A stretch of DNA of 6,027 nucleotides, taken from contig JAILPD010000001.1 of the NCBI GenBank assembly GCA_024690445.1, forward strand, positions 1-6,027, read 5' to 3'. How positions within the stretch are numbered: position 1 is the first letter of the stretch; each line of letters starts with the position of its first letter. This document shows, piece after piece, positions 1 through 6,027 of the stretch. The notes below the pieces were generated by a model. It had not been told where the DNA came from. It searched no databases and saw only the letters and a list, made by a program, of their open reading frames with translations. This stretch comes from Acholeplasmatales bacterium. GTDB lineage: Bacteria; Bacillota_I; Bacilli_A; Acholeplasmatales; Anaeroplasmataceae. The translations under genes and the position numbers were made by a program.

Positions 1-2306
1 ATTTCAGCGACAATATCTAGTGCCTTATCATCCCATGCATATCTAGCGATTTCTTGTGTACCTAATCTTACACCATATCCTCTAAATAAATCTTTATGCT
101 TCTTATTTAATGTAACTTCACATCTATATGCATTATTATAAATGGTATCCATAGTTTTCTTATCACATCTGATAAATACTTGATGAGTTTCAGAAATTTT
201 TCCATCTACATCTGCGATGTCATAGCCATATTCTCTTAATCTAGCTCCTAAATAGTTAGAGCAGTGAACCATATGACTCATATATTCAGTACCATATTTT
301 TCAAATTCGATTAATGCAAATAATAAACTAATCTTTTGGTGCATCTGAGAATGTCTTGTAAGCTTTGGATTAATTTCTTTTTCCATTAATTCATGTAGAT
401 TCTTCTCATTAGTTAAAATTAATCCACTTGCAGGACCTGGGAATGTCTTATGAGTACCACCAAACATAACAATATTCTTCATAGTTTTTAATGGATTAAA
501 ACATAAACCCGCAGCGATTAAACCTAATAACTGTGATGCATCCCACATTAATACACAATTAGTTGTATCAATTTTATCAATACTTAATGGCTTAATAATG
601 TCTGAAGGTGCAAGTAATATATACTTAATACCTTCCTTTTTTACCATTTCATTTAATTTATCAGTATCTAAATCCATCTTATCTATATTATAAGGTGCTT
701 CATAAGTAACTAATCCTAAACGTTCAACAACAGGTTTAACAGATGCGTGTCCACCATGTTCCTTACTTAAAATCATCATCTTTTCACCTGGCTTACAAAT
801 TGTCTTTGTAACCATATCGATACAGTGCATACCAGTAAATGGTCTAGGATCTACATATTTAGCATCAAAAATCTTTTCACATACCTCAGATAGTTTTTGA
901 TAGAATGGGAATAACTTCTCACATCCAATGAAGTTATCATCCATATTAAATGAATATGTATTATTCATTATATATCTTTCTTGAAAGCCTAATCCTAAAG
1001 GTGCGTTAACAAACTTAGAAACAACATTTTCAGCGGCACATAAAGGAACAGCTCTCTTATGATATTCAACGAAATCTTTAGTTAATTCAAATACAGAATT
1101 TAAATCCTTTTCTACATCAATATCTTTCTTACCATCAATAAGAATATTCTTATCCATTTTATAAAGCTTTAATTTAGAATCAGTATCATCTTCTCTACAT
1201 TGATAATAGATTCTACCTCTTACAATGATTCTTACCTTATCATCAGGATTTATATCACAAATGTATGTATTATCCTTAAAATCAAATTTAAACATTGTAG
1301 GCTTTGTTTTCTTTAATAATTCAAGATTAATGATTTCATTTTCATTAGCTGCTAATAAATGGCATAGCTTATGCATAATAACTGAACCAGAATTTGTTTG
1401 ATACTTGCTATCAAATTCTCTTAATTCTTCTAATGAATCAAATTCATGAATAACGCTTGAATCAACTCTCTTTGCATACATATATAATCTATCAAGATGC
1501 TCATCTTGGAAATCAGCCCAGAATTTAGAATAATTCTTTTCTATATTCATTTCCTTAGTTAAAATATCAATCATATTATCTGAGAACTTCTTAGCAAAAT
1601 ATGCATAGCCTAAAGTTACCCAAATGTCGTAGCATCTATCACCATACATTGTTTCAATAATCTTATCATCATTATCAGTAACAATTCCTCTTTCAGCTGT
1701 CTTTCCAGGAATATAGATAGTACAATAATAAGAATCATAAGCATATTTTTGGAAAATATTCTTATCAAAATATAAGTCAGATGATGTAATAATTGAGTTC
1801 TTTAAATGATCTTTAGCAGCGTATACACTTGCATGATTATTCTTAATTTTATAATCATCAGTATAAATTAGCTCAACACCAAATTTATCCTTTAAATATT
1901 CAAATCTTTCGTGCATATATCCAACAACGATATAAATTTCTTTAATTCCTACTTCATTTAATTGTCTAATTTGTCTTTCAATTAGCTTTTCACCCTTAAC
2001 TTCAATTAAACCCTTAGGCATTTCAAAATTAATTGGTACAAATCTAGTAGACATACCAGCAGCTAAAATAATTGCATTATCAATCTTATGAGACTCTAAA
2101 TATTCTACACCCTTCTTTGTAAGAACATTATCATTTTCAATTAACTCTTTATTATGTAAATTAGATAATGAATTTAAAATATCTTGCTCATTTTTAAATA
2201 ATTCTCTTGCAGTTTCTGCAACACTAAATATTGTGTTTGTTCTTTGGCATTTTTCAATATATAACAATACATCAAAATCTACCTTGCTAATATTAATTTC
2301 TTTCAT
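1..2306 (-). CDS. Fusion of winged-helix, LicC-type cytidylyltransferase and SHMT-like PLP enzyme (partial, C-terminus off the edge)
   Basis: The frame is open from ATG 2304-2306 to the window edge, giving 768 visible residues and no stop. By homology about 30-50 residues are missing. Residues 1-75 look like a winged helix-turn-helix (helices near 28-37 and 39-56, wing near 57-70). Residues 77-305 are a nucleotidyltransferase of the LicC/PntC kind: LAAGMSTRF at 81-89, PKGL at 97-100, a conserved NN at 156-157, and D177 as probable metal ligand. Residues about 308-366 resemble a degraded choline-kinase N-lobe. Residues about 400-768 are SHMT-like: AENVVS 425-430, EHGGH 516-520, D589 for the PLP ring, THK with PLP lysine K620, and GVRLGT with carboxylate-binding R747. 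SHMT's YAE motif and a pocket histidine are replaced (YIM 445-447, Q592), so ordinary folate-dependent SHMT activity is unlikely. The start is supported by AGAGG six bases upstream. The gene overlaps the LicD gene by 14 bp. Probable role: make a CDP-activated amino-phosphate or aminophosphonate donor for LicD. Domain calls are strong; the substrate is unknown. Confidence 0.85.
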   Translation of the reverse strand, partial: MKEINISKVDFDVLLYIEKCQRTNTIFSVAETARELFKNEQDILNSLSNLHNKELIENDNVLTKKGVEYLESHKIDNAIILAAGMSTRFVPINFEMPKGLIEVKGEKLIERQIRQLNEVGIKEIYIVVGYMHERFEYLKDKFGVELIYTDDYKIKNNHASVYAAKDHLKNSIITSSDLYFDKNIFQKYAYDSYYCTIYIPGKTAERGIVTDNDDKIIETMYGDRCYDIWVTLGYAYFAKKFSDNMIDILTKEMNIEKNYSKFWADFQDEHLDRLYMYAKRVDSSVIHEFDSLEELREFDSKYQTNSGSVIMHKLCHLLAANENEIINLELLKKTKPTMFKFDFKDNTYICDINPDDKVRIIVRGRIYYQCREDDTDSKLKLYKMDKNILIDGKKDIDVEKDLNSVFELTKDFVEYHKRAVPLCAAENVVSKFVNAPLGLGFQERYIMNNTYSFNMDDNFIGCEKLFPFYQKLSEVCEKIFDAKYVDPRPFTGMHCIDMVTKTICKPGEKMMILSKEHGGHASVKPVVERLGLVTYEAPYNIDKMDLDTDKLNEMVKKEGIKYILLAPSDIIKPLSIDKIDTTNCVLMWDASQLLGLIAAGLCFNPLKTMKNIVMFGGTHKTFPGPASGLILTNEKNLHELMEKEINPKLTRHSQMHQKISLLFALIEFEKYGTEYMSHMVHCSNYLGARLREYGYDIADVDGKISETHQVFIRCDKKTMDTIYNNAYRCEVTLNKKHKDLFRGYGVRLGTQEIARYAWDDKALDIVAE

Positions 2307-3135
2307 TTTCTACCTCTTTCTCAAACGCATCAAAAGTGTGATGTGTTACTCTCTTTTCTACTGGAGGAAGCTCCATATAATTATTATAAATGCCCTTTAG
2401 ATAATCATCATACTTTTCTATTGACATAAATTTTCTTCCTTCAAATTCTACTTCAATGTAGTCTTTAAAAATATCGGATGACATAATTTCTTTATAAGCA
2501 TATACTCCACAAGCACAACCGAAATATTTTGAATTATTATCAAACGGGAAAAGTGATTCTATCTTGTCATATTTTTTATTAGCATTACTAAATCTACTTA
2601 AAATAAAAAATATAAATCTTAGTATTTGTCTTAAAAATCCCTTACTCTTATTAATATAATAATGTCTCCAGTTTGAAGCTACAGCTATATAAAAATTATA
2701 TTTAATCTTTTTCATTTTCTTATGAGCTTCTTCATAACTATTTCCTAATGTATCTATAGGGAATATATCAATAAATACGCCCATATCCTTAACCTTATAA
2801 TTATGGTCTTCAATCAATGTAGTATTTGTATCTACAACTTTTGAAAACATATAATTATATTTTTTTGAATTATGTCTAGTAATTAATTTATATCTATTAC
2901 CATCATTAGAATATAATTTTATAAATTTTTCATATTGATCTCTATTCATCATAATATCAATATCATCATCCCAAGGTATAAAGCCCTTATGTCTAATAGC
3001 ACCTAATAATGTACCACCAGTTAAAGAATACTTTATATCATGCTCTTTACAAAATTCATCAAAATGAATCAATATTTCTAATTCTATTTTTTTTAATTCT
3101 TCTAATTCTATTTTTTTCAAAACAAATACCCCCAT
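2293..3135 (-). CDS. LicD-family phosphotransferase (phosphocholine or related group onto glycan)
   Basis: LicD proteins have a nucleotidyltransferase fold and move a phospho-alcohol such as phosphocholine from a CDP donor onto a sugar of a teichoic acid or surface glycan. Family hallmarks are present in order: SLTGGTLLGAIRHKG at 37-51, WDDDIDI at 55-61 with the metal-binding aspartates, GVFIDIFPID at 119-128, and the C-terminal LPPVEKRVTHHT at 256-267. Length (280 residues) is normal for the family, and no signal peptide or clear membrane span is seen, so a cytoplasmic enzyme is likely. The ATG at 3135 has no good ribosome site. A TTG at 3118-3120 with GGGGG eight bases upstream would give 275 residues beginning MKKIELEEL, which fits family N-termini better. 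The gene is 14 bp from the upstream membrane-protein gene and overlaps the downstream fusion gene, which carries a LicC-like domain that could supply its donor. The group transferred is unknown. Confidence 0.9.
   Translation of the reverse strand: MGVFVLKKIELEELKKIELEILIHFDEFCKEHDIKYSLTGGTLLGAIRHKGFIPWDDDIDIMMNRDQYEKFIKLYSNDGNRYKLITRHNSKKYNYMFSKVVDTNTTLIEDHNYKVKDMGVFIDIFPIDTLGNSYEEAHKKMKKIKYNFYIAVASNWRHYYINKSKGFLRQILRFIFFILSRFSNANKKYDKIESLFPFDNNSKYFGCACGVYAYKEIMSSDIFKDYIEVEFEGRKFMSIEKYDDYLKGIYNNYMELPPVEKRVTHHTFDAFEKEVENERN
2313..2317 (-). promoter_or_regulatory. Ribosome binding site of the fusion gene, inside the LicD coding region
   Basis: On the minus strand AGAGG lies six bases before the ATG at 2304-2306. 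It sits within the last codons of the LicD gene, whose TAA is at 2293-2295. The 14-bp overlap in a different frame implies translational coupling, so the two proteins are probably made together. This site also decides the start codon: it gives the winged-helix domain a complete N-terminus. Confidence 0.7.
3076..3117 (-). repeat. Imperfect 24-bp direct repeat at the start of the LicD gene
   Basis: Two near-identical copies (3076-3094 and 3100-3117) share an 18-base core and are offset by 24 bp, exactly eight codons. They encode KKIELEEL followed by KKIELEIL. Each carries a homopolymer run, T8 at 3087-3094 and T7 at 3111-3117 on the plus strand, read as A runs in the coding strand. The family often has a similar helical sequence here, so the repeat may be partly coincidental. 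Confidence 0.6.
3128..3132 (-). promoter_or_regulatory. Probable ribosome binding site favouring a TTG start for the LicD gene
   Basis: The minus strand reads GGGGG directly after the AT of the annotated ATG, eight bases before TTG at 3118-3120. The sequence upstream of the ATG itself is A/T-rich with no purine-rich Shine-Dalgarno. Starting at TTG removes five residues (MGVFV) that are not typical of the family. The site is inferred from spacing only. Confidence 0.45.
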
Positions 3136-3149
3136 AGTCTATTTGATTA

Positions 3150-4571
3150 TTAATAAATATATTTAAACCATTCATTATCCATTGGCTGATTAATAAATAA
3201 TTCAACAGATTTATCAGTATCTAACGCAGCCATTATCATGACAAGTGGAACCATATAATAATACATTCCATATGTGTTATCAAACATTCCATAAATATCT
3301 ACTGAAATGTATGATGTTAACATAACAAATACGAATAAAATATCTTTTTTATATAATTGCTTATACTTTTCATAAAAATGGAACAATAAGGCTAATATAC
3401 CAATTGCACCACCAAACACTAAAGTTTCAAAGAATGTTGAATGATATACAGTAAATATAGTACCTAGCTTACCATAGCTCATTCTAACTTCTATTTCACT
3501 TACAATTCCACTACCAAAGATTCTATTAACCCAATTCTTATTCCATAAATTAAATGCTCTTTGATATAAATCAAATCTACCATTATCATCCAATTTTTCA
3601 CTAATATTAACATTTTTTAGAATTTCAATTATTCTTGTTAAATCAAACTTTAAATGAATGAATAAGATACCTAAAGCCATTAATAATCCTAAGAATACTA
3701 AATTAGTCCATCTCTTCTTTGATTTAATAGCTGTTAATACTAATAGGATTACTATTTCAAGAATTCCAAATAATTGGCCACCTCTTGAATTTGTAAGGAA
3801 TAAACCCATAATTGAAATCATAATTTTTATAACAGCTGCCAAAGACATTATGGAATCTTCTGATTTTATTAATTCATAGAAAGCAAATGGTAAGAAAAAG
3901 CAAATAAGAATAGCTGCCTCATTACAAATTCCCCATCCTAATGAGTAAGCAAATGCTAGCATATTCCATGTTGGATTTTCTTTATGCATCTTAAGCATTG
4001 TAATTACACATTCTAGCGAGATTAATACTGATAAAAAACTGAATGTAAAAATTAAGAACCTTAATGAATTTTTACCAATATTAATACCAACAATAAAATA
4101 TAGAACTACATATAAAAGCCATGAAAAATAAATGAAATACATTAGTTTATATTCTTCTGTAATTACATTATTCCAAAATATTGGTAACATACATGACATA
4201 GTCAATATCATAATACCTATATAGGATTTAGGCTTTTTTAATGCTTCCTTTTTAAAATTGAATATTGTATACAAAATTATTAAAGCAATTAAGCATCCAG
4301 CATATGATGCAATCTCAACAGGGAATTCAGTACTTCCATAACCACCATTATATGAGAATATGATGCATAATCCGGCAGCGAGTAAATACTTAAAATCATT
4401 AAATACCATCAACAATATAATTGTTATAAAAATAATGCATATTCCAGAATAAGTATATGAAAAGTACCAGCCAATAAAACCAAACAATACATATAATAAT
4501 GCCACTACATATTCAAACTTCCAGTTATTATTTAATTCTTTAACAAATGGTTTGTCAAAAAATGAAATCAT
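3150..4571 (-). CDS. O-antigen polymerase/ligase-type membrane protein (Wzy/WaaL superfamily)
   Basis: This 473-residue protein is mostly hydrophobic, with about 12-14 predicted membrane segments by eye, from near residue 23 to near 450. Features typical of the Wzy_C/WaaL family are visible: LTNSRGG at 259-265 next to a membrane span; a long hydrophilic loop at about 307-377 holding NGRFDLYQRAF at 330-340 and FGSG at 352-355; and YHSTFFETLVFGG at 376-388, whose H377 matches a conserved family histidine. Such proteins join lipid-linked repeat units on the outer face of the membrane or transfer finished glycan. In a Gram-positive a polymerase role is more likely than ligation to lipid A. The ATG is the only sensible start because an in-frame TAA lies three codons upstream; GTGAGG is present but 13 bases away, a long spacing. 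The gene sits between the rhamnose genes and licD, consistent with one polysaccharide operon. Polymerase versus ligase cannot be settled from sequence. Confidence 0.85.
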   Translation of the reverse strand: MISFFDKPFVKELNNNWKFEYVVALLYVLFGFIGWYFSYTYSGICIIFITIILLMVFNDFKYLLAAGLCIIFSYNGGYGSTEFPVEIASYAGCLIALIILYTIFNFKKEALKKPKSYIGIMILTMSCMLPIFWNNVITEEYKLMYFIYFSWLLYVVLYFIVGINIGKNSLRFLIFTFSFLSVLISLECVITMLKMHKENPTWNMLAFAYSLGWGICNEAAILICFFLPFAFYELIKSEDSIMSLAAVIKIMISIMGLFLTNSRGGQLFGILEIVILLVLTAIKSKKRWTNLVFLGLLMALGILFIHLKFDLTRIIEILKNVNISEKLDDNGRFDLYQRAFNLWNKNWVNRIFGSGIVSEIEVRMSYGKLGTIFTVYHSTFFETLVFGGAIGILALLFHFYEKYKQLYKKDILFVFVMLTSYISVDIYGMFDNTYGMYYYMVPLVMIMAALDTDKSVELFINQPMDNEWFKYIY

Positions 4572-4584
4572 ACGATTTTAAGTA

Positions 4585-4590
4585 CCTCAC
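4585..4590 (-). promoter_or_regulatory. Ribosome binding site with long spacing before the Wzy-like gene
   Basis: The minus strand has GTGAGG 13 bases before the ATG at 4569-4571. It falls in the 40-bp gap 4572-4611, the widest intergenic space in the window. The spacing exceeds the usual 5-9 bases, so initiation may be weak. No promoter boxes or terminator hairpin were recognised in the gap. Confidence 0.4.
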
Positions 4591-4611
4591 TATTTATGAT
4601 ATCGTCTAATA

Positions 4612-5175
4612 TTAAAACTCTATTTTAGATTCCTTTAACGCTTTATGTAATTTATCCTTTTCAGATAATAATACATCACCCTTATAAGGCCAATCAATAC
4701 CTATTTCAGGGTCATTCCACATAATACCACCCTCATCTTCTGGGTGATATAATTCATCACATTTATAAGCAAATGTCGCAGTTTCAGTTAAAACTACAAA
4801 GCCATGGGCAAAACCACGAGGAATCATAAATTGATTACCCAATTCTCCAGATAAGATAACTCCTACCCATTTACCATAGGTTTTAGAGTCCCTTCTTAAA
4901 TCTACAGCAACATCAAACACTTCACCCTCTAAGCATCTAACTAGTTTAGCTTGTGGGAACTTCTTTTGGAAATGTAGACCTCTTAATACACCCATTTTAG
5001 ATTTAGATTGATTATCTTGAACGAATGTATAATTTAGGCCAGCAGCTTTAAAATCTGCCTCCTTATATGTTTCCATGAAGTAACCTCTGTTATCTCCATA
5101 TTTTTTTACATCAATAATATATACACCTTCAATTTCGGTTTCATTGAAAGTAAAATTACCTATTGTTTTACTCAT
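4612..5175 (-). CDS. rfbC: dTDP-4-dehydrorhamnose 3,5-epimerase (RmlC)
   Basis: RmlC epimerises dTDP-4-keto-6-deoxyglucose at C3 and C5, the third step to dTDP-L-rhamnose, in the cytoplasm. The 187-residue length is typical. Family signatures in this cupin-fold protein are clear: DNRGYFMETY at 28-37, VLRGLHFQ at 63-70 containing catalytic H68, QAKLVRCLEGEVFDVAVDLR at 75-94, IPRGFAHGF at 118-126, and YKCDELYHPEDEGG at 137-150, which contains the catalytic tyrosine (Y137 or Y143; I cannot assign which by eye). The IGIDWP segment near 158-163 is also usual. The start is supported by AGGTGA five bases upstream. The gene begins 11 bp after the rfbB stop, so the two are co-transcribed and consecutive in the pathway. 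Nothing is missing or odd. Confidence 0.96.
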   Translation of the reverse strand: MSKTIGNFTFNETEIEGVYIIDVKKYGDNRGYFMETYKEADFKAAGLNYTFVQDNQSKSKMGVLRGLHFQKKFPQAKLVRCLEGEVFDVAVDLRRDSKTYGKWVGVILSGELGNQFMIPRGFAHGFVVLTETATFAYKCDELYHPEDEGGIMWNDPEIGIDWPYKGDVLLSEKDKLHKALKESKIEF

Positions 5176-5179
5176 ATAA

Positions 5180-5185
5180 TCACCT
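5180..5185 (-). promoter_or_regulatory. Ribosome binding site of rfbC
   Basis: AGGTGA on the minus strand lies four to five bases before the rfbC ATG at 5173-5175, and it sits in the 11-bp gap following the rfbB TAA at 5187-5189. It confirms the rfbC start. Confidence 0.65.
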
Positions 5186-5186
5186 A

Positions 5187-6027
5187 TTATCTCTTTTGAT
5201 ACATCTTTTCATAGTAAGTTAGGTAGTCACCTGAAGTACATTCATCTAACCAATCCTTATTCTTCTTATACCAATCAATAGTTAAAACAATTCCATCCTT
5301 AAACATGATAGTTGGTTGCCAACCTAGTTCCTTCATAGCTTTACTTGGGTCAATTGCATATCTTCTATCATGACCTTTTCTATCAGTTACATATGTAATT
5401 AAATCTTCTGATTTACCAAGTTCCTTTAAAATGATCTTAACAATTTCAATATTAGCCTTTTCATTATGACCACCTAAATTGTAAACCTCACCAACTCTAC
5501 CCTTTTCTAGAATTGCTAAAATACCCTTACAATGGTCTTCTACATATAACCAATCTCTTACATTTAAACCATTACCATATACAGGAAGTGGCTTATCATG
5601 AGTTGCATTATTAATCATTAATGGGATTAATTTTTCAGGGAATTGATATGGGCCATAATTGTTTGAACATCTAGAAATAGTTACTGGTAAACCATATGTT
5701 CTATGATATGCTAATACTAATAAATCGGCACTAGCCTTACTTGTACTATATGGGCTTGATGTATGAATTGGAGTATCCTCATAGAAGAATAAATCTGGTC
5801 TATCTAGAGGTAGATCACCATAAACTTCATCAGTACCAACCTGATGATATCTTTCAACTCCATATTTTCTACAAGCATCCATTAATACTTGTGTTCCTAA
5901 AATATTTGTTTCAAGGAAAACAGCAGGATTTTCAATTGATCTATCTACATGGCTTTCAGCTGCGAAATTTACAACGATATTTGGATGTTCTTTTTCAAAT
6001 ATTGCAAAGATACCATCTCTATTTCTA
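5187..6027 (-). CDS. rfbB: dTDP-glucose 4,6-dehydratase (RmlB), N-terminus off the edge
   Basis: RmlB is an NAD-dependent short-chain dehydrogenase/reductase that converts dTDP-glucose to dTDP-4-keto-6-deoxyglucose, the second step to dTDP-L-rhamnose. The frame is open to the right edge, giving 279 visible residues. The first methionine in view (5880-5882) is internal, because the 48 codons before it continue RmlB homology, including NFAAESHVDRSI. Counting from the edge, the active-site TDE is at 65-67 and the YxxxK pair is Y93/K97. Further signatures are SRCSNNYGPYQFPEKLIP, the VRDWLYVEDH segment and YNLGG. By comparison with full-length RmlB about 55-70 residues are missing, including the GxxGxxG nucleotide-binding loop. 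The C-terminus is complete, and rfbC follows after 11 bp. The rest of the rhamnose genes (rmlA, rmlD) would be expected to the right, or elsewhere in the genome. Confidence 0.96.
   Translation of the reverse strand, partial: RNRDGIFAIFEKEHPNIVVNFAAESHVDRSIENPAVFLETNILGTQVLMDACRKYGVERYHQVGTDEVYGDLPLDRPDLFFYEDTPIHTSSPYSTSKASADLLVLAYHRTYGLPVTISRCSNNYGPYQFPEKLIPLMINNATHDKPLPVYGNGLNVRDWLYVEDHCKGILAILEKGRVGEVYNLGGHNEKANIEIVKIILKELGKSEDLITYVTDRKGHDRRYAIDPSKAMKELGWQPTIMFKDGIVLTIDWYKKNKDWLDECTSGDYLTYYEKMYQKR

Noticed and set aside
1..1109. A separate, ordinary glyA (serine hydroxymethyltransferase) gene
   Set aside because: The frame is continuous with the cytidylyltransferase domain. No stop or separate start with a ribosome site was seen near the junction, and SHMT's folate-chemistry residues are not conserved.
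1209..1385. An intact choline kinase domain in the fusion protein
   Set aside because: Only about 60 residues resemble the kinase N-lobe. The nucleotide loop and lysine are lost, and no kinase catalytic-loop motif (HxDxxxxN) follows.
3658..3879. A 73-codon open frame on the plus strand
   Set aside because: It lies wholly inside, and antisense to, the Wzy-like membrane protein gene. It has no recognisable motif or clear ribosome site, and its composition is as expected for the reverse strand of a hydrophobic coding region.
4572..4611. Possible hairpin or promoter in the gap between rfbC and the Wzy-like gene
   Set aside because: Only a 5-bp inverted match (ACGAT/ATCGT) with a loop of more than 20 bases is present. 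It has no GC-rich stem with T-run, and no paired -35/-10 boxes that stand out from the AT-rich background.
5880..5882. ATG as the start of the rfbB gene
   Set aside because: The frame stays open upstream to the window edge and those 48 codons encode conserved RmlB sequence (AAESHVDRS), so this methionine is internal.

Overview
The window is a compact, single-direction stretch of a cell-surface polysaccharide locus. Every gene I can support lies on the minus strand, so transcription runs from the right edge (6027) to the left edge (1). The DNA is AT-rich (roughly 30% GC by eye), with A/T-ending codons, AGA arginines, TTA leucines, the standard genetic code and GG-rich ribosome binding sites. 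This suggests a low-GC Firmicute (Clostridia- or Erysipelotrichia-like), but I cannot name a species. The largest gap between genes is 40 bp. I see no convincing promoter, terminator, RNA gene, CRISPR array or insertion sequence.

In transcription order the layout is as follows. (1) 5187 to beyond 6027: rfbB/rmlB, dTDP-glucose 4,6-dehydratase, N-terminus off the edge. (2) 4612-5175: rfbC/rmlC, dTDP-4-dehydrorhamnose 3,5-epimerase. (3) 3150-4571: a polytopic membrane protein of the O-antigen polymerase/ligase (Wzy/WaaL) type. (4) 2293-3135: a LicD-family phospho-substituent transferase. (5) 2306 down past position 1: a very large open frame, at least 768 codons, whose product joins a winged-helix domain, a LicC-type cytidylyltransferase and a PLP-dependent domain related to serine hydroxymethyltransferase (SHMT). 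It runs off the left edge.

Together the genes suggest this pathway: RmlB and RmlC supply part of the dTDP-rhamnose route (rmlA and rmlD are not in view); the membrane protein polymerises or transfers the glycan; LicD attaches a phosphodiester-linked group; and the fusion protein makes the CDP-activated donor for LicD. The fusion is the most interesting item. In the classic lic system LicC is paired with a choline kinase, LicA. Here the C-terminal partner is an SHMT-fold enzyme that keeps the PLP lysine and the carboxylate-binding arginine but lacks the residues SHMT uses in folate-dependent chemistry. A short segment between the two catalytic domains looks like a degenerate choline-kinase N-lobe. 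This points to a non-choline amino-phosphate or aminophosphonate decoration, which is inference and not shown by the sequence.
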